16,649 nucleotides of DNA, from the NCBI GenBank assembly GCA_002451175.1, contig DKBI01000106.1:20614-37262 (forward strand). Direction: 5' to 3'. The notes beneath the pieces were generated by a model. That model had not been told where the DNA came from, did no database searches, and saw nothing but the letters and a program-made list of their open reading frames with translations. Positions 13,947-16,649 of the stretch are shown one piece after another. The DNA comes from Betaproteobacteria bacterium UBA6904 (GTDB taxonomy: Bacteria; Pseudomonadota; Gammaproteobacteria; Burkholderiales; SG8-39). Both the position numbers and the translations under genes were made by a program. Within the stretch, counting starts at the first letter, position 1. Every line of letters starts with the position of its first letter.

Positions 13947-15035
13947 TCAGGGCGGGTAGACGGCGCCCAAGACGCGCCGCCCGCGTGCCCCGGTCACGCC
14001 GGGAAGATTCGCGGGGCGCGCCTCCAGCGCTTCGCGGGCGAGCCATGCGAAGGCGGTCGCCTCGACCTGCAGCGGATCGAGGCCATGCGCTCCACTTTCC
14101 TCGACTGTGATGCGCTCGAGCCGTTCGCCCAGGCGAGCCATCAGGGCACGATTGAGTGCGCCGCCCCCACAAACGATCGCGCGCGCTGCGCCAGACTGCG
14201 CAATCGCAGTCGCTGCGCTGCGCACTGTCAGTTCAAGCAGCGTAGCTTGTACGTCCTGCGGACGCGCCCCTGGCGGAAGGCGATCGCCGAGCCAGCGCTC
14301 GTTGAACAACTCTCGCCCCGTGCTCTTCGGCGGAGGGCGCCCGAAGTACGGCTCGGCGAGCCAAGCGGCGAGCAATTCGGGCAGCAGCCGACCACTGGCG
14401 GCCCAGCGGCCCGCCTCGTCGTAGGGCAGGCCGACGTGGCGCGCAGCCCAAAGGTCCATGAGGCAATTGCCGGGCCCGGTGTCGTAGCCGCGAACGCTTC
14501 CATCGCGGCCGAGCAGCGTGACATTGGCAATGCCGCCGACATTCAGTACCGCCCGGTCTTCTTCTGGCCGCGCGAACACGGCCGCGTGAAACGCCGGCAC
14601 GAGCGGCGCACCCTGGCCGCCTGCCGCGATGTCGCGGCTGCGGAAGTCACAGACCACGCGCAGGCTCGTCAACTCTGCGAGGAGAGCGGCGTTGCCGATC
14701 TGAACCGAGTAGCCCTGGTCCGGCCGGTGGCGCACGGTCTGGCCATGGCAGCCGATGGCGGCGATCCGGTCGCGCAGGATGCTCGAGGCCGTGACCGCGT
14801 CCTCGACGGCATGGGCGTAGATGCGGGCGAGCGTGTTGCCGAGCTTCGCGGCACGTTCCAACTCGTCGCCGCCCGCGGTGCTCAGGCGGAGCAGATCTGC
14901 GCGGAGTACCGCATCGAAGGGCCGATGAGCGCTGGCCAGGACTTCCGGCCGATTGCCCGCGAAGCGCACCACCACGGCGTCGACTCCGTCGAGACTCGTG
15001 CCCGACATGAGCCCGACGTAACAGCCAGAACTCAC
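13947..15035 (-). CDS. anmK: Anhydro-N-acetylmuramic acid kinase
   Basis: Cytoplasmic ATP-dependent enzyme of peptidoglycan recycling that hydrolyses and phosphorylates 1,6-anhydro-MurNAc to MurNAc-6-phosphate. It has 362 residues, the usual size. Visible motifs are GLMSGTSLDGVDAV near the start, GCHGQTVRHRP, DFRSRDIAAGGQGAPLVPAFH with the catalytic-region Asp, NVGGIANVT, YDTGPGNCLMD, KSTGRELFNERWL, CGGGALN and VEATAFAWLA. I start it at the GTG at 15035 because it forms a GTGA overlap with the stop of the M23 gene and places GTSLDGVD at about residue 12. The frame stays open upstream, but that stretch lies inside the M23 gene. Expression is likely coupled to the peptidase. Confidence 0.95.
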   Translation of the reverse strand: MSSGCYVGLMSGTSLDGVDAVVVRFAGNRPEVLASAHRPFDAVLRADLLRLSTAGGDELERAAKLGNTLARIYAHAVEDAVTASSILRDRIAAIGCHGQTVRHRPDQGYSVQIGNAALLAELTSLRVVCDFRSRDIAAGGQGAPLVPAFHAAVFARPEEDRAVLNVGGIANVTLLGRDGSVRGYDTGPGNCLMDLWAARHVGLPYDEAGRWAASGRLLPELLAAWLAEPYFGRPPPKSTGRELFNERWLGDRLPPGARPQDVQATLLELTVRSAATAIAQSGAARAIVCGGGALNRALMARLGERLERITVEESGAHGLDPLQVEATAFAWLAREALEARPANLPGVTGARGRRVLGAVYPP

Positions 15036-16318
15036 TCGAGGAGGGCCACCTGGCTGTTGCCGATGAGATCGAGGCGCGCGACCAGCGGCTGCACCTGGCC
15101 GGCAAAGCGGGGCATTTCTGCAGCGGGCACGGGCAGCGCCGCTGGCAACGCGACGGCCAGCGGGTTGCGCGCCTGGCCGGCAATCTTGAATTCGTAATGC
15201 AGATGCGGCCCCGTCGCCCAGCCGGTCTGTCCGACGAAGGCGATCGTCTCGCCCTGCGCAACGCGGGCCCCTTTGCGCAGGCCGCGCGTGAAGCCGCTCA
15301 AGTGCCCGTAGAGCGTCGAGTACTGGCCCTGGTGGCGCAGGACAACGACGTTGCCATAGCCCCCCTGCCGGCCGACGAACTCCACTACCGAGTCCGCGAC
15401 GGCGCGCACGCGGGTACCCGTCGGCGCCGCGTAATCGACTCCCTGATGGGCCCGCCAGCTCTGCAGGATCGGATGCCGGCGCATGCCGAACGCCGAGCTG
15501 ACGCGCGAGAACTCCAGCGGCGAGCGCAGGAACGCCTTCCGCAAATTCTTGCCGTCCGGGGCGTAGTATCCACCGCTGGCGCGGTCGTTGGCGTCGGCGG
15601 TGCCGTACCACACGGCGCGGTAGACCCGGCCCTGATTGACGAACTCCGCCGCCAGCACGCGGCCCGAGCGCACCGTCAACCCCTGGAATGTGTGCGTCTC
15701 GTAGACGACTGCGAAGCGGTCGCCCTTGCGCAGATCCCGGTGAAAATCGATGTCGCCGCCGAACATGTCCGCGACCTGCGTTGCGACCGCGTCGGGAATG
15801 CCCGCGGCATCCGCCGCAGCGAACAGCGAGGAACGGATCACGCTGGATTTCATCGCCACCCGGGTTTCGAGCTGCGCGCGGTCTTCCGAGAGCGAGAAGC
15901 CGGATGCACTGCGCCGGAACACGACCAGCGTGTCCCGGGAGCCGAGGAAATCGAGGCTATGCAGCGTGCCGCTCGCATCGAACGTCGCGGTCAGCGCGGT
16001 GCCCGGGCGCAGCAGGCGCATGCCCTGGTGACGCGCAAGCGCACGCGCTTCATCGGGGTCCATTTCCAGGCGCGCCAGGAGGCCCGCCAGCGTGTCGCCG
16101 CGCTGAAAACGCTCCTCGCGGATCAGCTCTCCGCTCGAGGGGAGAACGCTTTCTTCCGGCCGTATCGCCAGCGGTTCGGCAATCGCGCTCTGCCGAACCT
16201 CGGCGTCACCGGCAGGCGCAATGGTCGCGAAGGCGGCCACGATGCCCGACAGGGCCAGCCCTGCCAAAGCCCCGGCGCGCGCAAGGCGAATTCTCGCGGT
16301 CTGCCCCAAGCGTGTCAC
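15032..16318 (-). CDS. M23 metallopeptidase, MepM-like murein DD-endopeptidase
   Basis: A predicted periplasmic peptidoglycan endopeptidase of 428 residues that would cut peptide cross-links to allow wall growth. An N-terminal membrane helix or uncleaved signal lies at about 12-35. A LysM/OapA-like module follows (about 68-115, RGDTLAGLLARLEMDPDEARAL). Then comes the second M23 N-terminal domain found in MepM/Csd3 (about 158-235, SSLFAAADAAGIPDAVATQVADMF through RFAVVYE). The LytM catalytic domain (about 275-385) has all expected residues: H291 and D295 in HQGVD, H339 in YGHL, H372 and H374 in PHLHYE. It is therefore likely active. The start is a GTG with no clear ribosome-binding site. It is coupled to anmK downstream and divergent from tyrS. 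Confidence 0.92.
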   Translation of the reverse strand: MTRLGQTARIRLARAGALAGLALSGIVAAFATIAPAGDAEVRQSAIAEPLAIRPEESVLPSSGELIREERFQRGDTLAGLLARLEMDPDEARALARHQGMRLLRPGTALTATFDASGTLHSLDFLGSRDTLVVFRRSASGFSLSEDRAQLETRVAMKSSVIRSSLFAAADAAGIPDAVATQVADMFGGDIDFHRDLRKGDRFAVVYETHTFQGLTVRSGRVLAAEFVNQGRVYRAVWYGTADANDRASGGYYAPDGKNLRKAFLRSPLEFSRVSSAFGMRRHPILQSWRAHQGVDYAAPTGTRVRAVADSVVEFVGRQGGYGNVVVLRHQGQYSTLYGHLSGFTRGLRKGARVAQGETIAFVGQTGWATGPHLHYEFKIAGQARNPLAVALPAALPVPAAEMPRFAGQVQPLVARLDLIGNSQVALLE

Positions 16319-16326
16319 GAATCGGC

Positions 16327-16332
16327 TAAAAT
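16327..16332 (+). promoter_or_regulatory. Possible -10 element for tyrS
   Basis: TAAAAT in the context GGCTAAAATCTC resembles a betaproteobacterial -10 box 80 bp before the tyrS start. I found no matching -35 at 16-18 bp, so the call is weak. A transcript from here would carry a short hairpin (TGCCGA 16352-16357 with TCGGCA 16362-16367). Confidence 0.3.
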
Positions 16333-16377
16333 CTCTTCTTATTCAGGCGCCTGCCGACGGTTCGGCAAGGCCGCCGC

Positions 16378-16649
<272 letters not shown>

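Noticed and set aside
15036..15611. N-terminal extension of the anmK frame
   Set aside because: It overlaps the catalytic domain of the M23 peptidase, and AnmK proteins begin just before the GTSLDGVD motif.

Overview
The window is high-GC (roughly two thirds G+C by eye), tightly packed proteobacterial chromosome. The block rplM-rpsI-argC-(coiled-coil membrane protein)-bactofilin-erpA, facing anmK and an M23 peptidase and followed by tyrS, is an arrangement I associate with Betaproteobacteria. The ErpA and L13/S9 sequences read the same way. The species cannot be named from the sequence alone.

Region 1 (1-5390, + strand) is a peptide/opine-type ABC importer operon, cut by the left edge. It encodes a two-NBD fused ATPase (3' part only), a large secreted family-5 solute-binding protein, a DppB-type permease and a DppC-type permease with an enlarged extracytoplasmic loop. 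The genes overlap or nearly touch, which suggests one translationally coupled unit. A class I SAM methyltransferase (5392-6222, - strand) converges on it with a single base between the stop codons.

Region 2 (6386-9572, + strand) is the most unusual part. A 904-residue exporter-fold ABC protein has every canonical ATPase motif altered (Walker A Lys to Arg, Q-loop Gln to Ala, LSGGQ to LPASE, Walker B Glu to Gln, H-loop His to Gln). Its NBD is swollen by about 300 residues that hold two further copies of the 'ENLLFG' segment. A 150-residue free-standing cyclic-nucleotide-binding domain protein follows 19 bp downstream. I read the pair as a possible nucleotide-sensing, non-canonical ABC system of unknown substrate. 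An OsmC-family thiol peroxidase-like gene (- strand) converges on it.

Region 3 (10240-13868, + strand) is housekeeping: a good sigma70-type promoter, rplM, rpsI, a rho-independent terminator, argC, a membrane-anchored coiled-coil protein (DUF6776-like) overlapping argC by 4 bp, a bactofilin and erpA. A perfect 22-bp inverted repeat (13891-13939) lies between the converging ends of erpA and anmK.

Region 4 (13947-16649) holds anmK and a MepM-like M23 endopeptidase on the - strand, coupled by a GTGA overlap. They are divergent from the 5' end of tyrS, which runs off the right edge. Peptidoglycan cleavage (M23), anhydro-MurNAc recycling (AnmK) and a cell-shape polymer (bactofilin with a membrane coiled-coil partner candidate) therefore sit within about 4 kb.
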